Under the pieces are notes generated by a model. It saw only the letters and a list, made by a program, of their open reading frames with translations, was not told the origin of the DNA and ran no database searches. From the NCBI RefSeq assembly GCF_030463565.1, contig NC_134654.1, positions 16,322,202-16,386,201 on the forward strand: a stretch of DNA of 64,000 bases, given 5' to 3'. Origin of the DNA: Pelecanus crispus (lineage: Eukaryota > Chordata > Aves > Pelecaniformes > Pelecanidae). A program made the translations under genes and the position numbers. Position 1 is the stretch's first letter; every line of letters begins with the position of its first letter. Shown one piece after another: positions 31,236 through 41,284 of this stretch.

Positions 31236-32690
31236 CCTCATGTGCTTTGAGGCTACCACTTAAGAAATGGCATCCAAAATAGTTAGACCCTGAATTATTG
31301 GCATTTCCATGTGGCTGAGCTAATCAGGCACCTGAATGCAGCACTGGGCTTCATTTACCACTCCTGTAGCCTATTGTAAACATTTTCTAAGCAATAAAAT
31401 GCTTTAAAATGATGGCCAAGCCTTCCTGCACCTCTTCAGGTTTAACAAGATAATGCTGTTAATTGTGAAGTGCCAGTTAGGCAGAAGCATATCTATTGTA
31501 GAGACAAGGATCTGAGTTCAAAGCTATTTACTAGGAAACTCTATTAGGGAAATAAAAGATTCACAGTGCTCTGAATTGCCAGACCACAATATGAAATTTC
31601 TGAGCACAGCTGGAGGAGTGATCAGATACAATAACCTGCAGAAAGAATGAGACAATTTACTGGCAGAAGGGAAATCAGTGCTCCCAGCCCCTTTGCAATC
31701 CAGAAGACACATGGACAGACAGGGGTATTAAGGGTTTCAGTTTTTTTTCCAAAGGAAATGGGTTCATATAGTAAGGACAGAACAGAATGCTGCATCCCAC
31801 GTGATGATATCTGTGGTCTATATGTGAATTCAGTAACTGCTGCTCTGTGAAATACAACTTTTCACCCATATGGGGCGTCTGTGATGGGGTGCTTAAAAGG
31901 AGAAGGGAAGACGCTGTAAGAGGGCATGAGATACTGCAAGGAGAAAGAGAAGCATGTAGGTACGGGGAAATGCTAAGGAACAACTTCCTGCCTAGATGGC
32001 CTTGCTGCAAAGGTGGGCCTTCTGCTGCAGCTACCAACCTACCTAAGCACTCTAGAAGCTCTCAGTGCTACTGGGTAGGATCCACCGGTAAGTACCTGCA
32101 TTAGCTTAGAATACAGTGAAACCAACCCAAATGTAGACTGCTGCTGACAGGTGCGGGACAGCGCCATCTCCTGCCTTGACCGTGCCCCTGCAGGAGAGCC
32201 TGTACAGCTGCCCCGCAAGCCCTGGGGAAGTGGCCTAGCTAAACATGCAACATGCACAGCACGTTCAGCCAGAGCGGTCCCCAACCAGGCTCCCCACCCT
32301 GCATCCCCACGGCCACCAGTGCCAGCACCCATAGGCCCTAGCATCCTACTTCTGGTGGCAGTGATATCTTGGACCCCGAAATGGAGAAATCTTCTTCCAA
32401 GTTCAGCACCTAGGGAAGCAAATGAGCCTGATGAGTCCTTGCTGTCTCTCTTCTCCCTATTATTTCCTCACATTTCTCTATGTCTCTCCATGGAGGTGAC
32501 ACTCAGATGGGCTGGCAGCCCAGCATGGTCAAGACCGGGTGTCTCCTGTGGAAAGAGATGGTTTCTGGAGTCAGGGCTCAGGCAGCTGTGTGAGAGGGGT
32601 TCATATGATCGCCTAAACTTCCCCAAGAGCTTCTCTCTTTAGTGTCCCCAGCCTGTGTTTGAAGATGGAGAGGAGGGTCCTCTCATCCTC
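31236..32690. other. Intronic sequence without recognised gene
   Basis: A more GC-rich stretch (about 32,140-32,350) keeps frames open on both strands, but no protein family was recognised. It ends where the next CR1 copy begins. Confidence 0.5.
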
Positions 32691-33694
32691 CTCATGGCTT
32701 GGACAGGCATACTCTTTGCTGGGTAAAAAACTGGTTGGGTGGCCGAGCCCAGAGAGTTGTGGTGAATGGAGTTAAGTCCAGTTGGCGGACGGTCACGAGC
32801 GGTGTTCCCTAGGGCTCTGTTTTGGGGCCAGCCTTGTTTAATATATTTATCAATGATCTAGATGAGGGTATTGAGTGTGCCCTCAGTAAGTTTGCAGATG
32901 ACACCAAGCTGGGTGGGAGTGTCGATCTGCTGGAGGGTAGGATGGCCCTGCAGAAGGACCTGGACAGGCTGGACCAATGGGCCAATCCCAACTGTATGAG
33001 GTTCAACAAGGCCAAGTGCCAGGTCCTGCACTTCGGGCACAACAACCCCATGCAACTCTACAGGCTTGGGGAAGAGTGTCTGGAAAGCTGCCTGGCAGAA
33101 AAGGACCTGGGGGTGTTGGTTGACAGCCGACTGAACATGAGCCAGCAGTGTGCCCAGGTGGCCAAGAAGGCCAACAACATCCTGGCTTGTATCAGGAATA
33201 GTGTGGCCAGCAGGAACAGGGAGGTGATTGTCCCCCTGTACTCGGCACTGGTGAGGCTGCACCTGGAATACTGTGTCCAGTTTTGGGCCCCTCAATACAA
33301 GAAAGACATTGAGGTGCTGGAACATTTCCAGAGAAGGGCAATGAAGCTGGTGAAGGGTCTGGAGCACAGGCCTTATGAGGAGCGGCTGAGGGAACTGGGG
33401 TTGTTTAGCCTAGAGAAGAGGAGGCTGAGGGGAGACCTTATTGCTCTCTACAACTACCTGAAAGGAGGTTGTACTGAGGTGGGTGTTGGTCTCTTCTCCC
33501 AAGTAGTTAGTGATAGGACAAGAGGAAATGGGCTAAAGCTGTGTCAGGGGAGGTTTAGATTGGATATTAGGAAAAATTTCTTCACAGAAAGGGTAGTCAA
33601 GCATTGGAACAGGCTGCCCAGAGAGGTGGTGGAGTCATCATCCCTGGAAGTGTTCAAAAAACAGGTAGATGTGTCACTTCGGGACATGGTTTAG
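32691..33694 (+). pseudogene. CR1 ORF2 C-terminal reverse-transcriptase fragment, copy C
   Basis: This is the C-terminal third of CR1 ORF2. Seen: motif C intact as FADDTKL, followed by the thumb and the C-terminal segment ending LRDMV, with its native stop at 33,692-33,694. The frame is open for 290 codons from 32,822. It is broken once, by a TAG at 32,810-32,812 that replaces the Gln of the conserved motif B (PQGSVLG). It lacks the endonuclease, motif A and the promoter, so it is not autonomous. The good preservation suggests a fairly recent insertion. Confidence 0.88.
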
Positions 33695-33797
33695 TCTAGT
33701 CTACCCTTAATTGGTTTAGGGTGGACTTGGTAATGTTAGGTTAATGGTTGGACTGGATGATCTTAAAGGTCTTTTCCAACCTAAATGATTCTATGAT
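32691..33797 (+). mobile_element. 5'-truncated CR1 LINE of a second subfamily, copy C
   Basis: About 1.1 kb of CR1 sequence starts at CTCATGGCTTGGA, inside the reverse transcriptase, and ends with the tail CCTAAATGATTCTATGA. It is collinear with the element at 60.66-63.09 kb (copy D) and belongs to a different CR1 subfamily from copies A and B. The abrupt 5' end is a normal truncation. Confidence 0.92.
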
Positions 33798-36700
33798 CCC
33801 TCTAATAATTCCTGAAATTTTGCTGAGAGTGCACATGCATTTTTGAAAAGACTTAGTGTAATGTCAGCCATGGCATCTAATGATTGATTTCAAGAAGCTC
33901 AAACATCTTTTCCACAGAGGTTGATAAAACATGAAGCTATAATTTTCCCAGTGAATATGGAGAGTGTTTTATGGTCCTGCAGTCGCTGAGCAACTGCACT
34001 CCGTCAGCCATCTCTGGGCAATAGCCCAGAGCAAGTCAGAATCTGGCCCTGGGGACCTGAGAGCACCCCTAATGGGCAACTGAAATCAGAGTGTCTGGAT
34101 TAGCTCCAGGGGTGGGACAGTGCTGGACAGCCCTTCATCCCCTTCTTCACAGAAGTGGGTCTACTCATGTGCTGTGGTATCAATCTCACCAGTGAAAAGA
34201 GCTCTTCTTTCCGTGGTCAGAACTGACAGCTCTCATTTGCAGCATAAATCACTAACTGAATTGTCTGTCTCAAGGTGTGAAACCCCAGGTAACTGATGAA
34301 GAAATCTTTAAATAGCCCCAAAGAGTTCCCATTGCACTTCTTATCCAGGAGATCCTCTTAAGAAACAATTTTTTTTGCATAAAGACTTAACTTTTTCCTT
34401 AGGTATTTGGTTTCAGTCTTGTCGAGGGTATATTTTTTTAGCCTTAGGGGTTTTGTATGTGTTTATTGTTAATAAAATCCCTAGATTTATTGTGTTCAAT
34501 AATAGAAAAAATAGCAGGTGTCAGAAAAGAAAACGCTGTATTTTCCAGCCTGTCTTTCCTAATAAAGTTCCTTATAAAAACTGCAAAGCAAGGATATTTT
34601 TAATATATGCCAACTATATTACAGGTATATGATAGTTCTGACAGTCATGCAATATTTTGCATTAGTTTTACAGTATTTATTAAAGTACTGGGAACTGCTC
34701 CGAAATATATAGTCAACAGGGAAAAAGAAATGGACTAAACAGGAGAAATCAGCATATGAGATACGATTCCTTACCTTCTGCCCCTCTGGTCTTTTCAGCA
34801 ACCTCAGCATTTGCCTACCTTCAACCTTATTCCCCAGCTGAGATTCTCAGAGGAGGATCTAACAAGCAGTTTATTTTTCTGATGACAAGATAGCTGCCTG
34901 GTATCTGCACTAATGAAGAGAAAAAAAACCCTTTCAAGGGCTAATCTTCCAGAGTACTTAAATACAACAAAAAACTTCAGGCTTTAGGAACTGAAAGAAA
35001 TGCAGGCCCCAAAGGTGAGGAGGAAAGCAGACCAAAAACTGAAGATAAGAATGTAAATACTTTGAGCATAAAGCTACTCATTTATCACCTGCCTGCCCCC
35101 CCTCTGGCATTTTCTATTCACAATTTGTAGTCCAGAGGGGAACCCTTGAGCAAATGTCCTTTAACTGCTGCTACCTTGGTCAAGCAAAGCTGAGCAGGGT
35201 GTCTGGGCAAGGGGAGCAGGTATCAACCCTTTGTTATGCAAAGCCTTTTCCCATTAGTTTAGCTTAGACATAGTGGCAGACGGCAGCTCCCAGCACTGGG
35301 GGCCATCCCAGGGAATTAGGGAGGCTAAGCCCACGGTCCCCTCCTAAGGGACTTCTGTCCAGCCAGTCTGCACTGCAGTGCCTTATCAGAAGTGATGAGC
35401 ATAGGAATACTTAGGCTAATAGATCATTAAATCCCAGCTGTCTTTCATGTACTTTAGCCAATAACTAATTACTTTATGCTTTTATGCTCTGAATATCCTG
35501 CTTGCAGAGTGTTTCTGCACCTGGCTAGCTAACAATACCCAAACAAACTGCCTCCTATTTAACAGACTGTAGCAAGGGGCACACAAGACAAAACCAAAAA
35601 TAAGCTACTAGTAAAGTCAGAATGTCAGTCATTAAAGGGGTTGGAAATGCCAGATTAAAGGCTGTCCCCAAACCCTTAATTTGATATTCATTATGTCAGG
35701 TTTTTATTTTACCATTCCAGCCTGTTTTTCAACTGTAATCCTGTGACTCATTCATTGAACAGGATGCTCAGGGAATAAGGCAGCTATTCAAGAGTTATTT
35801 TAATCCTCAATAAGTGGTGAATGGCCCTGTTCTTTAGTATCCCACGCCATCCAAATCCTGCACTGAAGATGGAACTGTTATTTTCCATGCAGGCTAGAGT
35901 TCATCTAAGCCTCACAAACAGCTTCCAGACTCCCATCGCAGGTAGGGTAGGGTGTGTCAGCCCTGGATTTCATCTGAGCCAGAAAGCAATTGTACTTGAA
36001 TCTGCAAGGTTTTATTACTTTTGAGGATCAGCCATGGAACACTGAGGTCAGATTTTTCAGATCACAGGGGGAATTTTAGCAGGATTTTGCAAGCATAAAT
36101 CAGATGTTAATTAATCATACCACTTTTGAGGGGAAGGTTAGGCAGGTGCAACTGTTCCTGGTTTACACGTGGGGAAAATGATGAAGGCAGGTGGAATCAC
36201 TTCCCTGTGGGCACACATTAACACCAGGACTGGAAATGCTTCCCCCAGCTCAGTTCAACCCCAGGCTTGTTACTCTCCATCACAACCCTTCCGGCCACAG
36301 CAGTGAGAGCACACTCTGCCTGCTTATGGCTGTGGTAGCTTGCTGGAACTTGACAGTTTTGAAAATAATGTTGCAGGTGTTTGAAACTTAAGGCACAAGA
36401 AACCAAAGCAACTTTGAAAGGCTCTGATTAACTGACTAGCTCAGCTTCCTCCAGGGCCTTCCCATGAGGCAGACCCTGCTGTTTCACCCACATCAGCAGA
36501 GCCTCCCAGGAGTGCCCCAGTATCCTCTGACAGAAGCTCCCCTCCTGCCCACACCAGTGTGCACCCTCCTGAAGCAGCGTCACTGAGGGCAGCGAAAGCT
36601 GTCCCCACCAGCACAGTTGCGTGGATGCCCTTTGCTGGCATAGCAAGTTCATGCAGGAGGCTGGTGTTTCTCACACCTGAAGCTGCTGCAGACTTGTCAA

Positions 36701-36929
36701 CAGGATTTGCACTGCAGACATGGCTGCAGGGAAGTCACCAAGGCGAAGGACTCCAAAGCGGAGGATTGTGCTGGGTTACCCTTCCTAAGGTGACAAAAGT
36801 GCAGGGAGACAGAGGGCACTCCAGCCCCCCACTAGAGCAGGAAAGGTGGGAAAGAGTGAGCTGCTGATGAGTGGCAACTCTGACTCAGCGTGGGTGGGCA
36901 CAGGAGTGATGGCAGCCAAACCCCCTTAC
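33798..36929. other. Intronic sequence without recognised gene
   Basis: No exon or transposon tail was recognised. The boundary with the next CR1 is approximate because its 5' UTR is not conserved enough to place by eye. Confidence 0.45.
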
Positions 36930-37093
36930 TTATAAAAGCAGCCCCCAGTGAGCGCGAGGGACCAGGAGCACAGCAAACAAGGTGTGGCGCATCAGTTCAC
37001 ACAGGCAGGGCATGCGGGAAGGCGAACTCCCCCTCCTAGCTTAAAATGTAGGTTCAGTAAGTTCAACGGCTGAGAGAGAGCCTAGCCTTGGCC

Positions 37094-38189
37094 ATGGCAT
37101 CCACCCAGCAGAAGGCTATATCCTCTGCGCTAGCCAGAAAGGATGTACCAAACCCGACTGAGCTCCCAGGGAAACACACAGCCAGCCAAGTCTCTGGCTG
37201 CAGGGAGTGCCACCAGCTTGCACTGGGAACAGATGGCAGTGGAGGGAACAGCTGTGTGCGCTGTGATCAGGTGGACTGTCTACTAAGCCTGGTGGCAGAG
37301 CTAAGAGAGGAAGTAGATAGGCTATGGAGCATCAGGGAGTCTGATAGACTGGTGGAACCATGCTCTGACCTCCCAGAAACCTGAACAGGGACAGCCATCA
37401 CAGAAAGCCCGTGATCAAAGGGATCCAGTACCCTCCCCGCACCAGGACGTAGGCAGGGTCTTAGAGGGAAGTGGAAACAAGTCCACAATCGGGGCGGCAA
37501 GTGAACCCTTTCCTTGCCCACCATGACTCCCCAGGTGCCTCTGCACAATAGGTTTGAGGCTCTAGATGTGGAGGACCAGTCAGTGGATGATGTGGGTGTC
37601 GATCCATCTACACCAGAGGAGTCGCCAAGACCAGAAAGACCTGCCCCTCATATTACTACTGCCTCCACAAGGAAGAAAAGATGGGCCATAGTTGTAGGAG
37701 ACTCCCTTCTGAGGGGAACGGAGGGTCCAATATGCCAGGCAGACCCTCCTCATAGGCAAGTTTGCTGCCTCCCAGGAGCCCAGGTCAGAGATATCACTAT
37801 GAAACATCCCAGCCTGCTACAGCCCTCGGACTACTACCCATTACTGCTGTTCCGCAAGGGTGGTGACGAAGTTGCAGTGTGTAGCCCAAGGGTGATTAAC
37901 AGAGACTTCAGGGCCTTGGCATGGTTAGTGAGGGAATCTGGGGCACAGGTTATTTTTTCCTCCCTCCTTCCACTTGTGGGAGGTGACATTGGAAGGGACA
38001 GGCAGACCCAATCTATTAATACACGGCTCCATGGCTGGTGCCACCATCACAACTTTGGGTTTTTTGACGATGGGACAGCCTACATGGCACCAGGCTTGCT
38101 GGCGTCAAATGGGAGCCACCTTTCTCAAAAGGGGAAAGAGGGTCTTTGCTCAGGAGCTTGCAGGACTCATTGACAGGGCTTTAAACTAG
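37094..38189 (+). pseudogene. CR1 ORF1 (zinc-binding motif plus SGNH-like esterase), broken
   Basis: CR1 ORF1 proteins bind RNA and carry an esterase domain. The start is the ATG at 37,094 in a strong context (GGCCATGG). Residues 36-57 hold C-x2-C-x14-C-x2-C, a zinc-binding motif, followed by a short Leu-rich coiled-coil-like helix (LVAELREEVDRLWSI). The esterase domain begins at 37,69x with VVGDSLLRG (block I, Ser of GDS). It ends near 38,110-38,130 with NGSHLSQKG, where the family usually has Asp-Gly-x-His. The catalytic His is kept but the paired Asp is Asn. In-frame TGAs lie at 37,382-37,384, about 37,412 and about 37,496. A 1-nt indel near 38,130 shifts the true C-terminus (FAQELAGLIDRALN, stop 38,187-38,189) into another frame. 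Several TGAs may be decayed CGA codons. Confidence 0.85.
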
Positions 38190-38452
38190 ATGTAAAGGGG
38201 GAGGGGGAACATAGCAGGCTTGCCTGTGACAAGCTGTGGGATGGTACACAACGGCTAGAGGGACAAGGTGCTACTATGAGCCCTCAAACTGTTGCCCAGA
38301 GGCATGCCAAGGACACTGCAGCACAGTCAAAGTCTTGCGGAGACGAGCTGGGGGCTCCTGAGGTAGTATGAGCTAACAAGAAAACCTCCGTGAAACACCT
38401 CAAGGGAAACAAGGGGTGTTCTGCTAAGAAGGTGACACAGCCAACAGCCCAG

Positions 38453-41191
38453 ATGAAATTCCTCTACACAAACACACACAGCATGGGGAACAAACAGGAG
38501 GAGTTGGAAGCTACTGTGCTACTATAAAGCTATGGCCTGATTGCCATAACTAGAAACTTGGTGGGATGAATCCCAAGACTGGAATCAGATCCAGAGGTGA
38601 TGCAGAGGCATCACCCTCTGCATAAAGAAATTGATACAGTGTGAAGAGCTGTCCCTGATGAATAGCCACAAGCAGGTCAAAAGCTTATGGGTAAGAATCA
38701 GAGACAGAGGCAACAAAGAGATCCTTGTGGCTGGTGTCTACTGCAGGCCATCTGATCAAGGGGAGCCTACTGACGAAGCCTTCTTCCTCCAGCTCCAGGT
38801 GGCTTCACGCTTGCAGACTGTCGTCCTCCTGGGGGACTTCAGCCATCCCAACATTTGCTGGAAAGGCAACACGGCAAGCCATAGCCAATCCAGGAGATTC
38901 CTAGAATGCATTGAGGATAACTTCCTAAGCCAGGTAATAGACACCCCTACCCGAGGGGATGCAATACTAGACCTGATGGTCACCAATGCAAGTGAGCTTG
39001 TTGGTGACATCAAGCCTGGAGGCAGCTTGGGCTGCAGTGATCACGTGTTGGTGGAGTTCACACTCCTGAGGGACATGCTAAAAGCGAGGAGTAGAGTCAG
39101 AACCCTAAACTTTAGAAAAGCAAACTTCCAGCTCTTCAAGCAGTTAGTCAGAAGGACCCCCTGAGAAACGGTCCTCAGGGACAGGGGAACAGAACAGAGC
39201 TGGCAGATCTTTAAGGACACCTTCCATAGAGCACAAGAGCTCTCAGTCCCCAGGCATAAGAAATCAGGCAAGTAAGGGAAGAGACCAGCACGGCTGAGTC
39301 GAGACATGCTGGTCAAACTAAAGAGCAAGAGGGAACTGCATAGGCAGTGGAAGCAGGGACAGATGTCCTGGGGGGAATACAGGGAAACGCCCCGGTTGTG
39401 TAGGGAGGAGGTCAGGAAGGCCAAGGCAAGGATGGAGCTGAATTTGTCAAGGGATGTAAAGAATAACAAGAAGGGCTTCTACAGGTATGTCAACCAGAAA
39501 AGGAAGGTTAAAGAAAGCGTACCCCACCGATGAACAAGAATGGCGACCTAGTACCGACAGACGAGGAGAAGGCTGAGGTACTCAACAACCTCTTTGCCTC
39601 AGTCTTCACCGGCAACCTCTCTCCTCACCCCTCCTGAGTCGATGGACTGCAAGATGGGGACCAGGAGGCTAAAGTCCCTCCCGCTGTAAGGAAAGATCAG
39701 GTCTGAGACCACCTGAGGAACCTGAATGTAGGCAAGTCTATGGGACCTGATGAGATGCATCCCAGAGTCCTGAAGGAAATGGCTGAGGTAGTTGCCAAGC
39801 CACTCCCCATGATATTTGAAAAGTCATGGCAGTCGGGTGAAGTCCTTGGTGACTGGAAGAAGGGAAACTTAGTGCCCATTTTTAAGAAAGGAAGAAAGGA
39901 GGACCCTGGGAACTAGTGACCTGTCAGCCCCACCTCTGTGCCTGGGAAGATCATGGAACAGATCCTCCTAGAAGCTATGCTCAAGCACATGGAGGACAGG
40001 GAGGTGATTCAAGACAGCCAGCACAGCTTCACCAAGGGCAAGTCCTGCCTGACCAACCTGGTGGCTTTCTATGAAGGAGTGCCTGCATCAGTGGACAAGG
40101 GAAAAGCAATGGATGTCATCTATCTGCACCTCTGTAAAGCCTTTGACACAGTCCCCCACAACATCCTTCTCTCTGAATTGGGGAGACATGGATTTGATGG
40201 GTGGACTGTTCAGTGGATAAGGAATTGGTTGGATGGTCGCATCCAGAGGGTCGTGGTCAACAGCTCGATGTCCAAATGGAGACCGGTGACAAGTGGAGTC
40301 CCTCAGGGGTCCGTACTGGCACCAGTGCTGTTTAATATCTTCATCAATGACATAGACAGTGGGATTGAGTGCACCCTCAGCAAGTTTGGAGACGACACCA
40401 AGCTGAGTGGTGCGGTTGACATGCCAGAAGGACGAGATGTCATCCAAAAGGTCCTGGACAAGCTGGAGAGGTGGGCCTGTGTGAACCTTATGAGGTTCAA
40501 CAAGGCCAAGTGCAAGGTCCTGCACCCGGGACGGGGCAAGCCCCAATATCAATACAGTCTGGGGAATGAAGGGATTGAGAGCAGCCCTGCAGAGAAGGAC
40601 TTGGGGGTACTGGTGGATGAAAAGCTGGACATGAGCCAACAATGTGCACTTGCAGGCCAGAAAGCCAGCCATATCCTGGGCTGCATCAAAAGAAGCGTGG
40701 TCAGCAGCAGGTCGAGGGAGGTGATTGTGCCCCTCTACTCTGCTCTGGTGAGACCTCACCTGGAGTACTGCATCCAGCTCTGGAGCCCTCAGTGCAAGAA
40801 GGACATGGACCTGTTGGATTGGGTCCAGAAGAGGGCCACAAAAATGATCTGAGGGCTGGAGCACCTGTCCTACGAGGCCAGGCTGAGAGAGTTGGGGTTG
40901 TTCAGCCTGGAGAACAGGTGACTGTGGGGAGACCTTCTTGCAGTTTTTCAGTACTTAAAGGGGGCCTGTAGGAAAGACGGGGACAATGTTTTTAGCAAGG
41001 TCTGTTGTGACAGGACAAGGAATAATGGATTTAAACTACAGAAGAATAGATTTAGATGGGATATGAGGAAGAAATTTTTTACAATGAGGGTGATCAAGCA
41101 CTGGAACAGGTTTCCCAGAGAAGTAGTGGAGGCCCCACCCCTGGAAACATTTAAGGTTAGTTTGGATGGGGCTCTGAGCAACCTGATCTAG
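38453..41191 (+). pseudogene. CR1 ORF2 (endonuclease plus reverse transcriptase), broken
   Basis: The probable start is the ATG at 38,453 (MKFLYTNTHSMGNKQEELEA), the first strand of the AP-like endonuclease. Early stops follow near 38,526. The endonuclease continues in 38,631-39,164 (LWVRIRDRGNKE, LLGDFSHPNICW, GCSDHVLVEF, the last containing the catalytic SDH). RT follows: [14 protein letters not shown] (39,938 on), motif A as [10 protein letters not shown] (catalytic Asp replaced by His), motif [10 protein letters not shown], and motif C FGDD where FADD is usual. The thumb runs to RATKMI, then TGA (40,850-40,852). Further stops lie after LVRRTP (39,162-39,164), before DHLRNLNV (about 39,707), as TAG-TGA at about 39,915-39,920, and at about 40,919. 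The native stop is TAG at 41,189-41,191. Confidence 0.9.
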
Positions 41192-41284
41192 TTACGCTGT
41201 CCCTGCTCAGTGCAGGGGGGGTTGGGCTTGATGACCTTTAAAGATCCCTTCCAACCCAATGCATTCTATGATTGTATGATTCTA

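Larger units (their letters stand above)
36930..41284 (+). mobile_element. Near full-length CR1 LINE, copy B
   Basis: This element of about 4.3-4.4 kb has the full CR1 order: a probable 5' UTR (about 36,930-37,093), ORF1 (37,094-38,189), an intergenic spacer, ORF2 (38,453-41,191), and a short 3' UTR ending GCATTCTATGATTGTATGATTCT. CR1 full length is about 4.5 kb and most copies are heavily 5'-truncated, so this one is uncommon. Both ORFs carry stops and at least one frameshift, so it is now inactive. The region 38,892-41,284 is nearly identical to copy A (11,598-13,989) in inverted orientation. The exact 5' start is uncertain. Confidence 0.88.

Noticed and set aside
30804-31282. Frames of 87-151 codons with a five-residue repeat
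   Set aside because: The 5-nt CTTCC repeat has no stop in its frames, so open frames are automatic.
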